A DNA stretch of 64,000 nucleotides, from NCBI GenBank assembly GCA_015227615.1, contig JAALGZ010000046.1, positions 186,001 to 250,000 on the forward strand, written 5' to 3'. Under the pieces are notes generated by a model. It searched no databases. It was not told where the DNA came from and saw only the letters and a program-made list of their open reading frames with translations. The stretch is from Labyrinthula sp. Ha (lineage: Eukaryota; Sar; Bigyra; Labyrinthulida; Labyrinthulaceae). The translations under genes were made by a program, and so were the position numbers. This document shows positions 1-10,997 of this stretch, piece after piece (the first letter of the stretch is position 1; the number at the start of each line of letters is the position of its first letter).

Positions 1-893
1 TTTAAAAATAAAATAAAATCATTAAAAGATAAAGATTTTTCTTCTTCTTTATTTGAACTACTAAATTTGCAAAATATTTTATATAAAACAGGTTCGAAAT
101 GTTTTAATAAATCTTGTGTTCCTTTTTCCCAATTTTTACAAAATTCTTCTAATTTAATTTTCCATTTTAAAAAATTAAAATTTGAAGAAAAAAGAAATAT
201 TTTAGTTTGTAAAAGTTTGATTACTTCATTTTGAACAAATGTTTCATTTTCTATTAAAATTTTTTTAAAATGTGTTATAGTTAAAAATTCTTTATTATAT
301 AATATTAAACTTATTTGACATAAAGAATTAAAAAAAGAATTAAAATCAAGTTGATATTTATTTTTTGTTTTTGTTTGTGAAATGAAAATAATTTCTAATT
401 CTGTTTTTGTTATTTTATTTATTTTACATTTTCTACAAAAATTAATAAAAGAATTTCTTCCCATTGAAAAAGGTTTAAAAGGATCTCTTTTTACACAAAA
501 AAAAGTAAATAAAAACCAAAGACGTAATTTATAATCTTTGAAAACGGGTTCAAAAAAACTATTTTTATTTTCTAATTTTTCATTTTTTTTATCTTCACAG
601 TCTTTTCTTTTAGGTAAAATAGAATTAAAACAAGAAGAAATTTTCATAAAGTAAAGAGTAGAATTTTTATACAATTCTTCATTCAAAACATCTTCAATTT
701 TCATCTCAAGAGGCCATAAAGTATAATCTTTATCACATAAACAGTATTCATCTTTACTTTTTAAGTTTTCTCCATTATAGAAATGGCGATATGCTTCATC
801 TCTTAATATACGAAAAGTAAATTTTGGGTTTATCCAAGTAATTAACTCTTTTTCTTTTTCATCTTCTTTTTTTAAAATTTTTAATTTAAACAT
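1..893 (-). CDS. Partial protein with ubiquitin-like N-terminus and p25-alpha/TPPP-like EF-hand region
   Basis: An uninterrupted frame of 297 codons runs from an ATG at 893-891 off the left edge of the window, so the C-terminus is missing. Residues 1 to about 85 look like a ubiquitin-like beta-grasp fold: alternating hydrophobic strands around FKLKIL, ITWINPKFTFRIL and YTLWPLEMKIEDVL. Residues about 135-190 read FINFCRKCKI, then ELEIIF, then LDFNSFFNSL. This resembles the p25-alpha (TPPP) EF-hand-like fold, whose family pattern is a cysteine-rich KLCKDCK helix, a DIVF helix and an INYEEF-type helix. p25-alpha proteins bind tubulin and are common in ciliated eukaryotes; that role is inference here. 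The remainder is Lys/Asn/Phe-rich and unrecognised. It is transcribed away from the GDP-L-fucose synthase promoter, tandem with that gene, with about 70 bp between its ATG and the neighbour's stop. I am confident it is a gene and unsure of the domain names. Confidence 0.7.
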   Translation of the reverse strand, partial: MFKLKILKKEDEKEKELITWINPKFTFRILRDEAYRHFYNGENLKSKDEYCLCDKDYTLWPLEMKIEDVLNEELYKNSTLYFMKISSCFNSILPKRKDCEDKKNEKLENKNSFFEPVFKDYKLRLWFLFTFFCVKRDPFKPFSMGRNSFINFCRKCKINKITKTELEIIFISQTKTKNKYQLDFNSFFNSLCQISLILYNKEFLTITHFKKILIENETFVQNEVIKLLQTKIFLFSSNFNFLKWKIKLEEFCKNWEKGTQDLLKHFEPVLYKIFCKFSSSNKEEEKSLSFNDFILFL

Positions 894-962
894 TTGTCAC
901 TTTGTTTATATAACCGTTTAAGAATGAAAAAAACGGAATAAAAAGAATGGATTAAAATTTAA

Positions 963-1922
963 TTACTTTCTTGCAGTGTCATAATTTTCTCCAAACCATT
1001 TACAAGTTTCTTGAATTCCATCTTTTAAATTGGTAAATTTAAAATCAGGAAGATATTTTCTTAGTTTTTCGTTTGATGCAGTTTTCTTATATTGTCCATC
1101 AGCTTTTGTTGTATCACAAACAAGATTTCCTCCAATTCCCATAGAATCTGCTACAATTTGTCCAAGTTCTTTAATACTTACTTCATCTTTTTCATCTACT
1201 GATAAAATAATAGGTTCAACTTCCTTATATTCTCTCATCACCCATACAAGTAATCTTCCAAGATCTTCATTATATACAAATTGTCTTAAAGCTTTTCCGC
1301 TTCCCCAAATAACAAAATCTTTTCCTTCTTTTTTTGCCATATATGCTTTATGTATTAAACCTGGAATAACATGTCCATCTTCTAAACTAAAATTATCATA
1401 TTTTCCATATATATTTGTTGGAATTACTGATGTCATTAAACTTTCTTTTGTTCCATATTGTGTTGCATATAAATTATTCACAACATCAATTAATCTTTTA
1501 GCATAACTATATCCTATATTTGATAAATGTGGTGGTCCTAAATGAATTAACTTTTCTGTCAAAGGATAAGTTGTTTTATCAGGAAAAATACAAGTGCTTA
1601 AACAAGAAACAAGTTTCTTTACTTTGTATTCATGTGAACATGCAATTATATTTGAATTCATTTGAAGATTATAGTTGAAAAATTCAACATTGTTTTTCAT
1701 ATTTTTAAAAAGTCCGCCAACAAAAGCTGCCAAGTGAAGGACGTGTGTTGGTTTATGTTTTTCGAAAAGAGCTTTGCATTCTTCAGGTTTTCTTAAATCC
1801 GCATCTTTAGATGAAATAAATATCCATTCTTCTTGTTCATTTAAACCTTCTTTACTTAATGCTGATCGAACTCCATGTCCAACAAGTCCACTTCCTCCAG
1901 TTACAAGAATTTTTGTTTTCAT
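963..1922 (-). CDS. GDP-L-fucose synthase (GDP-4-keto-6-deoxymannose 3,5-epimerase/4-reductase)
   Basis: This enzyme makes GDP-L-fucose from GDP-4-keto-6-deoxy-D-mannose in the cytosol, using NADPH; it is the last step of de novo GDP-fucose synthesis. The 319-residue protein begins MKTKILVTGGSGLVG, the Rossmann dinucleotide-binding glycine motif of extended SDR enzymes. HVLHLAAFVGG follows. The catalytic Ser region (STCIFP) and the YSYAK motif (Tyr-x3-Lys) are both present, so the active site looks whole. The length matches the family (about 320). An in-frame extension upstream has no ATG and would run through the conserved promoter motif at 1941-1953, so I take the ATG at 1922. There is no intron. 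The stop is TAA. It is divergent from the AP-4 sigma gene, sharing an 83-bp intergenic region. The presence of the enzyme implies fucosylated glycans in this organism. Confidence 0.95.
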   Translation of the reverse strand: MKTKILVTGGSGLVGHGVRSALSKEGLNEQEEWIFISSKDADLRKPEECKALFEKHKPTHVLHLAAFVGGLFKNMKNNVEFFNYNLQMNSNIIACSHEYKVKKLVSCLSTCIFPDKTTYPLTEKLIHLGPPHLSNIGYSYAKRLIDVVNNLYATQYGTKESLMTSVIPTNIYGKYDNFSLEDGHVIPGLIHKAYMAKKEGKDFVIWGSGKALRQFVYNEDLGRLLVWVMREYKEVEPIILSVDEKDEVSIKELGQIVADSMGIGGNLVCDTTKADGQYKKTASNEKLRKYLPDFKFTNLKDGIQETCKWFGENYDTARK

Positions 1923-1940
1923 TTTTTTTTCTTTTTCTTT

Positions 1941-1953
1941 AATTGCCCAAAAT
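1941..1953. promoter_or_regulatory. Conserved upstream motif AATTGCCCAAAAT (divergent promoter of GDP-fucose synthase and AP-4 sigma)
   Basis: AATTGCCCAAAAT on the + strand lies 19 bp from the GDP-L-fucose synthase ATG and 53 bp from the AP-4 sigma ATG. The same motif recurs upstream of other genes in this window, so it is probably a core promoter or proximal regulatory element. Function is inferred from position and recurrence only. Confidence 0.6.
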
Positions 1954-2005
1954 AATTTAGGCCATATGACCAAGAAATATATTGAAGAAAAGATAAAAGA
2001 TTAAA

Positions 2006-2499
2006 ATGATTAGTTTTATTTTGATGGTAAATAAACAAGGACAAACAAGATTAAGCAGTTATTATGATTGGTTAGAACAAGAAGAAAAATTAGTGTTAGA
2101 AGGAGAAATTGTTCGAAGATGTTTAAGTCGTGGTGAAAAACAGACATCATTTATGAAACATGGTGGATATCAGTAATGTCATATTGTGTTATTCAATATA
2201 GAATTGTATATAGAAGATATGCATCATTATTTTTTATTATTGGATGTAAAGAAAAAGAAGAAGTTAATGAACTTGGATTACTTGATTTAATTCATATGAT
2301 TGTTGAAACTTTTGGTTTATATTCTTATTTTTTGTTATGTTTAGATCAATATTTTCAAAATGTATGTGAACTTGATATAATGTTTAATTTGGATAAAGCA
2401 TATTTTATTTTGGATGAGATAATTGGAAATGGTGAAGTAATGGAGATGAATAAAGGTGCTGTTTTAGAACCCATTAAATTACTTGACAGAACAAACTAG
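2006..2499 (+). CDS. AP-4 adaptor complex sigma subunit
   Basis: This is the small subunit of a clathrin-type adaptor complex, which sorts cargo at the trans-Golgi network. Three exons, 2006-2172, 2202-2314 and 2345-2499, join in frame to 144 residues, the usual length. The introns are 29 nt and 30 nt (GTAATG...ATAG and GTTTAT...TTAG). Without splicing the key motifs break; with it the protein reads MVNKQGQTRL near the start, then IVYRRYASLFF, VETFDQYF, CELDIMFNLDKAYFILDE and a C-terminal PIKLLDR. MVNKQGQTRL and the EMNK/LEPIKL end are closer to AP-4 sigma than to AP-1 or AP-2 sigma, which usually begin with a FSRQGK-type stretch. AP-4 is patchily lost among eukaryotes (missing, for example, in most higher fungi), so keeping it is informative about lineage. 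The stop is TAG. It is divergent from GDP-L-fucose synthase. Confidence 0.93.
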
Positions 2500-5400
2500 A
2501 AGCACTCAATCTTATTCGGGGGTTGTTTTCTCATTGCTGCTCTTGTTCATTTGAATATCTGCTGGATGATATAAAAAAATGTTGATTGATTGAGTCGTGT
2601 TAGCTTAGTTTAATCCTCTCCTATTCGACACAGTTTCTTATTCTTTCCTCCTATCTCATCTTTGACCAAGTATATATCTGTATCTTTACGGAGTGCACAA
2701 TTAAGAATATGCTTTTGAATTTCTTTGAATATATAATATTTTTTGAGAAAGAACATAATAATAGAATAAAAAAAACATAAGAAATATTTTCAAGAAGACT
2801 TGTTTATCAGAAAGGTAAGAGTAAACTAAAATCTTATAAAGATAATACGCATCATATGGATAGAACTAGTGTAAATAATTGAAAGTTTGATAATAAGAAT
2901 GATATGCAGTGAAATTATAAATAAGAAAGTTTAAATGATAGTTTAAAATTATGCTGATGGATTTCAAAGGATAACATAATTATGTGATAAAAATAGATAT
3001 ATTGAAAAATAACTTTCTTATACTATAAACTTATTTTACTGAAAAAAAAACATATCATATATATTCAGTTTGGGTTCTTATCTCAACAGAAAGCAACTTC
3101 TTCAATTATGAAAAAAAATATAAAGATCAATTTGGTTTGTTTTGAACTGTTTTGCTTTAGTTTTTAAAGAAGAAAATATTTAATAATATACTTCAGGAAT
3201 AGTTTACCAAAAGCAAAAGAAATCGTCAGCAACAATAAAAGAACTCTATTAAGTTTAAAAATAAGTTCAAATGGAAAAAAATATTTTTTAATAAATATCT
3301 ATAATTCAAACACAAAGAAAAAGAGTTAAAAATTTAAGTTGTTTGATAAAGTATGAAAACCACTTATTACAAAAGAAAGAAAATATACTTATTATTAATA
3401 CTAGTAGACTTGAATACTCAAATCAATATAAATGAACTCAGAAAAAGTGCAAAGTATGAGTTTATGCAATAGGAATGACAAGCACTTGGTAAACTTTTTT
3501 AATGAAGGTACTCTATCTTTCATCAACACCTTCATTAAAACAGAAAAGAATCAATTCAACTCTCATGCATTATATCATATTAAAAATCCACAACTAAAAT
3601 GAACTTTGTTTTAACTCATAGAAAAAGCATTGAAAAAATAAAAAAGATCAAGATACTCATACAAAAATATACAAGGAAAAAAAGATATGACGATCCATAA
3701 ATACTTTTATACATTCATTAAATGTTCCACTGGAAATAAAACGATGCAGAAATTTCCTTGAGTACTTTAAAGTTATTGCCAATGGATAACTCTTAATCGA
3801 GCTTATAAAACAAGGCTTCTTGAAAAAAATTAAAAAGCATAAACCTATTTGTCATTTGATGAGCCTCATGTATCCAGATTATGAATAGGAAAATACAGGA
3901 ACTTTAAATATTTCAGTAGGAGTGTGCAAAAAGTTATAACCATAATAAGATCTCTTATAATACAACTAAAACTCAAGCAAAACATCTAAGTACAAATTGA
4001 ATTACTATATGGAAAGGGAAGAAAGATTTGAAAAATGTTTTATACAGAAGAATAAAACGCTAGTTCTTTTCAGAGTTACTGCGATTGGCATTATCTCAAA
4101 CGAAGGAAATTAAAGTTAGTGTTGGAAATAATAACACAGTTAAACTATATTTTACAATACTAGAATAGGAAATAAAAAGTACACAGGAATAACATTTATT
4201 CAATATATTCGTAGAACCAAGATCTCTCTCTAACTCATAGCCTCAACTTATAATCATAACGACCGCTAGAAGATCCAAAAGCTAATACCCAAAGACTTGA
4301 GCTTACTAAAATTAGAAGAAAAACAGAGATAAATGGCTGCAGAGACAGCAAAGATATATATTTGATAATCCGCTAATAAAACTAAAAGACACCACATGAT
4401 CATATCTCTCACATAGACAAACTAAAAAACCTCCCATTCGCTTATTAGATAATTTAGAATTACCTCATTATCTACCAGAAATAAACAAAGATTGTGGTAC
4501 TATGAAAAGTTATACTTAACTACCGCTCCCAATCTGTCAGCAATGAAGCCCAAATCTCACTTTCTACGATCTCCATATACCCCACCATTCATACTCTCTT
4601 AGAAAGAAAGGTGAATGCTTTCTTTTAACAAAAGGATCAAAGATTTCTTGAATATTGATACAATTAACTTACTTGAAAACCTGGATGCCTAGCTGTGTAA
4701 TATCATAAACCTGAAGCTGATATGTGATCTTCATAAGTAAGGAGGGCCGAGTAATATGAAACAGGAAAAGAAAATCATTAGCTGCAAGAAATTATCTAGT
4801 TTTTATTTATATATCATGGATAGGTAATTGGTTTGGTGTCTGGAGGCGTAGATATCATCTTTCACCATTTGGATGAGATATCTCAGTTTTTAATTCAACT
4901 TGATGCTTTCATTTTTATTCATTTATGAATTCTGGGGGATCTAATAAATACCCAAGCTGATGTATAGAATCAATCAAAAAGATGATAGATAGATAACTCA
5001 TAACATCGTTTTGGGGCAATAGTTCTACTAGACAATATTTGCAAGATTAAAGAATCATTCAAAGTAGTGGTTGTGGAGTCAGTCAGTAACCTCTCTTGAG
5101 TGGTCATATAATATGGTGACAACTTATACTTGGAACTAGGTAACACTGATATGTTCTGCTAATGAGACTTTCGCCTGAACCACTTGTATTCTAAATTTGG
5201 AGGATTAAATATTCCTAAGTAAAACTACATATTTTGATACATTAGATATTTTATTTCATCATTTATTGTGCTGATGGCGCTCTTCTACCGATCTTTTCAA
5301 CTTTAATTTTAATTTGGAAGATTAACCAGTATGTGCTTCCAGTCTTTCTGGTATATAAAATTTCCCATAGATTCTTTATATTCCTGATATTATTACCCTA

Positions 5401-7461
5401 TGAAGTATTACCCGAATACATATCTCTCGTCTTGGAATTAAAATATTACAGAACATTTTATGACTTAAATGATAATTTCTTGTTTCAGAGAACGTCCTAT
5501 GCCATATTCCCTGACTGGGAATGTTTCTCGCCGAATTTCAAAATCAAAATGAATAAAGTATTGGGGAAATTAAGAAAACTTTAAGAGTCATACTTTATTC
5601 CGCGAAACCTCCATTTCAATGGTCCTTATTTTCCCAGAATATATATATATCCCGGAAATGTGTCACCTTTGGATATATTTCTAGAAGCACAATGACAGCT
5701 CTTACCAAAACCAAACTTTATGTTTCTACAGTTTCTTAGTATCAGATTGTATGAGTTTGTTATAAATGTTGATGTTGCAATTTAATCTATTTAAATTAAT
5801 TTGTGGAAAAAATAGTCTTAAGATACAAGAACCGAACCACAATTTTTTCAAACTATACCCATCGTCTATAGTTAGTATCAAGATTAGATTAGCGTTTGCC
5901 TGGTGGTAATTCCAATTAATATTACAGGCTTAACATAAAATAATTAATAAAAAAATTAACAAGTAACATAATTATAGCTGATTTTAGTCAAGGTTTTATC
6001 TCACTTTGTATAGGAATAAATAGTTTGTATCCTTGGCTTCAATGTATATAAGGAAATTGAAGGTGGTATTTCACAAAAAAAGATTGTAAAATTAAAAAAA
6101 AATATTTAGCTTAAAACACATACAAGTTATTTATAATATTGTGATGTTATTTAATTTTTACCAAACTAAGACTTGCTAGGTAATGTCACAAGAATTTCAT
6201 AATTTTTTACTGAGAAACAATGATTCCAATTTTAAAAAGTAAACAAATACTATGAGCAATAAATTTAAAGGGATGAGTTTTCATTCTCTTGTTCATTTAA
6301 TCAGAGTTTTCAGTATATGGGAAGTTTTGTTGTAAAGATAAGTTCACTAGTCTACTTAATTTCTTACTAAGTTGATGTTGAACCAGTCGTGACAAAATAG
6401 TTTATCTTCACATGTTCATGTTCTTTCTTCATACACAAAGTATTATATTATCTTTTTAATATTATGATATCTAGTTTCTCTATGCAGAGTTTCTCCATCA
6501 TGGTAGTCTTATTTGAATTCAAGAGATACATAATTTATTGTATTATGATTCCATCAACTGTTATCCAAGCTCAATCAGAATGGTTAGAGTTACTCGAAAT
6601 GAGCCTGTTTAAAAATATTTATTGTGAAGTTATTTTCTTTATTTATTGTTAGAAAAATTTGTTTTACTTTCCGGATATTGAATTTTTCACTTTTTGCTTG
6701 ATAATCCATCGGTAATTAACATTCAACATGATAGAATCTGATCACATTCCCGTTTAATCAGTAAAAATGTTCCTTTTTCAATAGTTGAATTTTGGTTATC
6801 ACTTGCCAGGTTCTAATTCTCCGCTATAGACCTCTTATGTAGACTGTCTTAGAAAAAAAAATGTTTGCTTCTTCGAGAACAAGTTTCCTCTATTTAGGAT
6901 GAGCTGATGCCCAGAGCTTATTGAAGGTTATTTCTTTTATCGGTAGGGATTATATCTCCAAACTTAAAACGATGTTAAAATGAGAACTTGAAAGGTTGAT
7001 TGCTTCAAATTAGAGGATGTAATAACTAGAAGGGCCCAGCTTTGAATATTAGCTAGCTGGCTCAGTGGTCTAATCTTGAGTACATAAGAAGAAATTCTAA
7101 TGGCAACGAGGAGTCGTTACGATATTGGAGCAGCTCTTGAAAGTGGGTATATAATAGCATATTATGAGATTCAAAACACTGTAAATAGGATCAATAATCT
7201 CCATATGCCAAGTATAGAAAGTTTACGTATGTTAATGACAGGTGCAATTTACCTATCTTTTCTTAATCCAACGAGAAAAAAATCAATAGGTATGTGGTTA
7301 TGAGGAGCAGAAAATCTACAGCCATCACTTGCATATTTAACCAGAATATTAAAGTAGCTACTATTTATCTGGTAGTAGTGCAAAACTATAGTTCCGGATT
7401 TGAGTAGATTATATTCTCTGTGCAGAATATCTGGTCGAAGGACGTGAGTAAAAAAGAAAAA
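2500..7461. other. Gene-poor AT-rich region, nothing recognised
   Basis: About 5 kb with only short open frames (longest 83 codons near 5333-5584, and 67 codons at 7100-7303 next to the MULE). None resembles a known family or shows the codon bias of the host genes. No tRNA, rRNA or clear tandem repeat was seen. It may be decayed repeats. Confidence 0.5.
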
Positions 7462-7470
7462 ATCTACTGA
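7462..7470. repeat. Left 9-bp target-site duplication of the MULE
   Basis: ATCTACTGA lies directly outside the left inverted repeat and is repeated exactly at 10989-10997 outside the right one. Mutator-like elements typically duplicate 8-11 bp, most often 9. Confidence 0.85.
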
Positions 7471-7550
7471 CTAATAGGATTTTTTGACTCCGGAGTCAGA
7501 TACTTTTAAATCTCATTGGCCGAATTCTTAATTGCCCAAAAATTTTTCTG
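7471..7550 (+). repeat. MULE left terminal inverted repeat
   Basis: Matches the reverse complement of 10910-10988 with scattered mismatches; shared blocks include TTTTTGACTCC, GAGTCAGATACTT and CTCATTGG. It includes AATTGCCCAAAAAT at 7530-7543, nearly the host promoter motif; the right repeat keeps only CCCAAAAATTTTT. Confidence 0.85.
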
Positions 7551-7849
7551 AAAAAAACAAACCAACAAAATCAAGATAAATATTTTGAAATCATGACATC
7601 TCCATAGTAAAAGACATCACATGGCAGAGCTAAGACCCAATAAACAGGATATTTTCAAAGATTGAACAAGGTTGCAAAAGAATAAACAAGATTTTACAAA
7701 AAATGAACAAGAGCTTACAAGGGGTATATACATTTAAGAAAACGGAGTGCAGGAAGTGAGGTAGTAAGGGATAAAGGTATATTCTTTTCTTAATACATAG
7801 GTGCTCAGAGGGGGAACACTCTGTTTTAACACCCGCAAATAATGAGGGA

Positions 7850-8690
7850 TCAAGATTTTATATTTAACAAAAAAAAATTCAAGATTTTATATTCAAAAAG
7901 AAAAGATCCAAGATGTTAAATTTAAAAGAAAAAAGCTTCAAGATGTTATATTTAAAACAAAACAGATACAAGATTTTATATTTAAAACAAAAAATTTACA
8001 ACATTTCGTATCTTAAATGAAAATTTTCAAGATTTTAGATTTAAGAGAAATGGTTCAAGATTTTAGATTTTAAAAGAAATGGTTCAAGATATATATATTT
8101 AAGAGAAAAGGTTCAAGATATATATATTCAAAACAAAAAAGATTCAGGTTTTATATATTTAAAACAAAAATGTTCAAGATTTTAGATTTAAAAGAAAATG
8201 TTCAAGATTTTAGATTTTTCAAAAAAAAAAACTTCAAGGATTTATAGTTTAAAACAAAAAAGGTTCAAAATGTTATATTGAAAACAAAAAAAAAGAAAAA
8301 GGTTCAAGATTTTATATTTTCAAAAAAAAAGAAAAATGCTCAAGATTTTAGATTTTTCAAAAGAAAAAGGTTCAAGGATTTTATATTTCAAAAGAAAAAG
8401 GTTCAAGGATTTTATATTTCAAAAGAAAAAGGTTCAAGAACTTTATATTTCAAAGAAAACATCTCCTGGATTTTATATTTGAAAGAAAAGGATCAAAGAT
8501 TTTGTATTTAAAAAGAAGAAGGTTCAAGAATTTTGTATTTCAAAAAAAAGTTCAAGGATTTTATATTTCAAAAGAAAGTTCAAGGATTTATATTTCAAAA
8601 AAAGGGAGGGGGTTTGGGTTCAAGGATTTATGTTCAAGAAAAGTAAAGTGTGCAAGGTTAAAGATTTATGTTCAAGAACAGATCACTTTT
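7850..8690. repeat. Minisatellite, about 30-32 bp unit, inside the MULE
   Basis: More than twenty imperfect tandem copies of a unit around GGTTCAAGGATTTTATAT followed by an A-rich stretch. The copies nearest the transposase, about 8369-8460, are the cleanest at 32 bp; those towards the left end are more diverged, with unit length drifting by a few bases. Open frames across it are an artefact of the repeat (periodic VQGFYISK-type peptides). It ends just before the transposase stop. Confidence 0.85.
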
Positions 8691-8691
8691 C

Positions 8692-10788
8692 TCACTCATC
8701 TGTGAGAAGAGTTATCTGTGAGAAGTCCAGAGGCGAAGCGACGTTTTCTTCATTCATCTTCCTTCTTTTGACCCTCTTCCTTGGTGACTCAAACATGATC
8801 CCACTTCCTTCAGAAACTTCATCCAAATCCCCGAAGTCTCCATCTGGGTTCTCCCTGAGCGCAGCGGTCATCTTCAAGACTGTTGCATAGCTTTTCTTCC
8901 AGCAATCGTTGCTGTATTTCGCCTCTTCACAGAGCGCTTTGCATGCAGTGAGGAGCTTGAAATATTTAGCTTCCGGCTTTCTTGGGATGTAAGCTGCGTT
9001 CACAGGTGGAACTTTCACCTTGAACTCAATACACCCACGTGGGCCATCGACTTCTCGCCCCATCTCCCTTAGTGCCTGCTTGAACATAGGATGCTCCTGG
9101 TACCTCCACCTCGCTGGAAGATGATCTATGTCCATGTATTGGATCATTTTACGATCACAATACCGGGCATAGTGACGTCATGGAAAACGTTGATTTGTCC
9201 AGGTTTCCCAAGTACATGATTAAAGTTTTACCCCTTCCCTTTCAACAACCTCCAACACATGTTTCATCTTTACTCTCATGTTTGAATCACTGACAATGAA
9301 CTTTATTGAGCTCAACTCTTCAACAATCCAGCACGCTCCAATCAACTTCAACTCCTTTGTTAATATTTCATCAGCTTCCTTTGAAAAATCTTTATTCTCC
9401 CTAATCAAATCCTTAATCTTTTTTCAAAGTTCTCTCCATGTACTTATCCACATTATTCTCGTGGTAAGTCACAACTTCATCTAGGGTCCATGTTTTAAGA
9501 GAACTTTTTAAAGAACCATTCACTTTGGTGGCCGAATGAAATGATTTAACCCTCTGAGCAACGCTATGAGAGAATGTTAGAACCTTTTTTCTCATCTCCC
9601 AACATACTTTTTTTTATTTTCCTTAATTTTTTTTAGGGCAACTTGCTGTGCTGCTTCAGGATATTCAATCAACATGTTTTCAATAAGCTGATCATGTTCT
9701 TTTTCTTCTGAAAAGATTCCAGTGAGAACATCCCCCAAGCTGCTTGTAAATTTTATTTTTTTCATCTCTTTTAGGCCAGATGTTGCTGAGTTCAAGGTCG
9801 CAAGATAGTGTTTCCTGTAAAGAACATGAGATGCTCCAAGTTCCTCTACAGCTGTTTCCAAGAATTTGCTCCCATGTGTCATAGCTACTTTCACATCCTT
9901 TAGACCCAGAAGTTTCAGCCCTTTCACAACATCTTTACTGGCCTCGCTTTCCATCATTGAGCACCCGAAATTTATTGTTTTACGAAAGCAATCGATCCCG
10001 CAAGGGAACATTGCTACCAATCGATATCTGCTCATTCCATGGGTAGTATCCACTTGGATACTATCCCCGTATACTTTTTTTCATTTATTTTGTAGGTCTT
10101 CTTGAAAGCTGACTCCATTTAGAATAGCTTTGCCTTCCTTGGGATAATCTCAAGCCAGATCAAATCTTCCTCCACGTTCTAAGCATCTTTTCCCACACGT
10201 AATTAACTTTTTAATATTATTATCTTCGCTAGCGTCAACGCCTTCTTTAGCTTTTTTCATAATTCTTTTTACTAGTGTTTTGTCAAACAATGTGCCTGGA
10301 AAATTGCGATGTAGAGCGACATCTGCTGCTGCAATTCCACTGTCCGCAACTCCTAGGTGTTTTATCATTTTTAATTCTTCACTTGTAAGCTGTTGTGCAT
10401 ATTTTTTAATCTTTCCTAGTGCTTTTACCTCATGATTGCAGTGATTTTCGTTAATTACGACGAAAATGTACTTAGAAGTTTCAAGATTAAGCTTAATGTT
10501 AACTTCAAACGAGCAATTTTTGTCTGAACTACACTTAATTTTACATCTCTTAAGTCTTTTGCAGTTCCAACCCCACTTAGCAAAGCTAATTGCCTCGTCA
10601 AAGTAGTGAGAAGCACGAATTTTCCACTTAAAGCGACCACTGGCAAGTCTACTGATCACTTCCAGCATTTCTTCTGAAGTAGAATGCGTTGCTGAAGTCC
10701 ATTTTCCAAGTACTTCTGATTGACTTTGTTCTTCAGGGTCTAGAACCTCTGGTTGGAGGCCTGTTCCTTTGATTTTGTGTTTTTGCAT
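8692..10788 (-). pseudogene. Degenerate MULE transposase
   Basis: From the ATG at 10788 the frame reads a basic N-terminal region, then a FAR1/WRKY-GCM1-like zinc finger (RCKIKC, CSFEV, then ENHCNHEV) that would bind the transposon ends. The same frame continues through TGA stops at 10150-10152 and again before KKVYGDSI, into VDTTHGMSRYRLVAM, which corresponds to the first catalytic Asp region of MULE transposases. Further on, VAMTHGSKFLETA sits where the family has a TD motif, so the second Asp appears replaced by His, and YRKHY sits at the usual C/H motif. After 9592 the coding potential shifts frame twice (9595-9413, 9408-9220), then resumes at 9147-8692 with a C-terminal basic patch PRKRVKRRK, a likely nuclear localisation signal. 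Unrecognised introns could explain part of this, but no GT...AG pair of host length bridges the breaks I checked. Confidence 0.75.
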
Positions 10789-10815
10789 AGTTTTTGTTCG
10801 TAATTTTGTCTTAAA

Positions 10816-10828
10816 ATTTGCCCAAAAT
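10816..10828. promoter_or_regulatory. Host-like promoter motif upstream of the MULE transposase
   Basis: ATTTGCCCAAAAT lies 28 bp upstream of the transposase ATG, differing at one position from the AATTGCCCAAAAT motif found upstream of host genes, and at a similar distance. Confidence 0.55.
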
Positions 10829-10909
10829 ATTTTTGTCTGCCCTCTTTAAATTTTCTCCAAGTATGGGATTCACAAATTCTGGGCACCGATTATTCAGACG
10901 AAGTATGAT

Positions 10910-10988
10910 GAAAAAAATTTTTGGGAAGTCGATCTGACCAATGAGATCGTAAGAAGTATCTGACTCTGGAGTCAAAAAGTCCGAGCCC
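10910..10988 (-). repeat. MULE right terminal inverted repeat, followed by target duplication
   Basis: Reverse complement of the left repeat with mismatches. The duplicate target site ATCTACTGA follows at 10989-10997. Confidence 0.85.
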
Positions 10989-10997
10989 ATCTACTGA

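Larger units (their letters stand above)
7471..10988 (-). mobile_element. Mutator-like (MULE) DNA transposon, 3.5 kb
   Basis: A DNA transposon bounded by terminal inverted repeats (about 7471-7550 and 10910-10988) and an exact 9-bp target duplication. Both ends share TTTTTGACTCC, then GAGTCAGATACTT, then TCTCATTGG and CCCAAAAATTTTT in the same order. Inside, on the minus strand, lies a degenerate transposase (10788 to 8692) with a FAR1/GCM-type zinc finger and a MULE-type catalytic region. A 32-bp-unit minisatellite occupies the space between the transposase 3' end and the left inverted repeat. The exact target duplication says the insertion itself is intact, while the interrupted frames say this copy no longer makes a full transposase. 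The element is less AT-rich than host genes around the transposase, which suggests separate ancestry. Confidence 0.88.

Noticed and set aside
1030-1506. 158-codon open frame on the + strand
   Set aside because: Antisense shadow of GDP-L-fucose synthase.
963-1973. Longer N-terminus for GDP-L-fucose synthase starting at 1973
   Set aside because: The codon at 1973 is TTG, and the extension crosses the promoter motif; family members begin close to the glycine-rich motif.
7052-7100. tRNA-like or SINE-head A box (TGGCTCAGTGGTCTAA)
   Set aside because: A possible A box is present, but the only B-box-like word is too close and too poor a match, and no cloverleaf can be drawn. No second copy was seen.
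7100-7303. 67-codon open frame just left of the MULE
   Set aside because: No family match, no promoter motif or A-rich leader; probably chance.
7850-8690. CRISPR-like array
   Set aside because: Repeats are contiguous and imperfect with no unique spacers, in a eukaryotic transposon; a minisatellite.
8278-8705. Lys-rich open frames across the minisatellite
   Set aside because: They follow the repeat period (VQGFYISK-type) and vanish where the unit length drifts; an artefact of tandem repetition.
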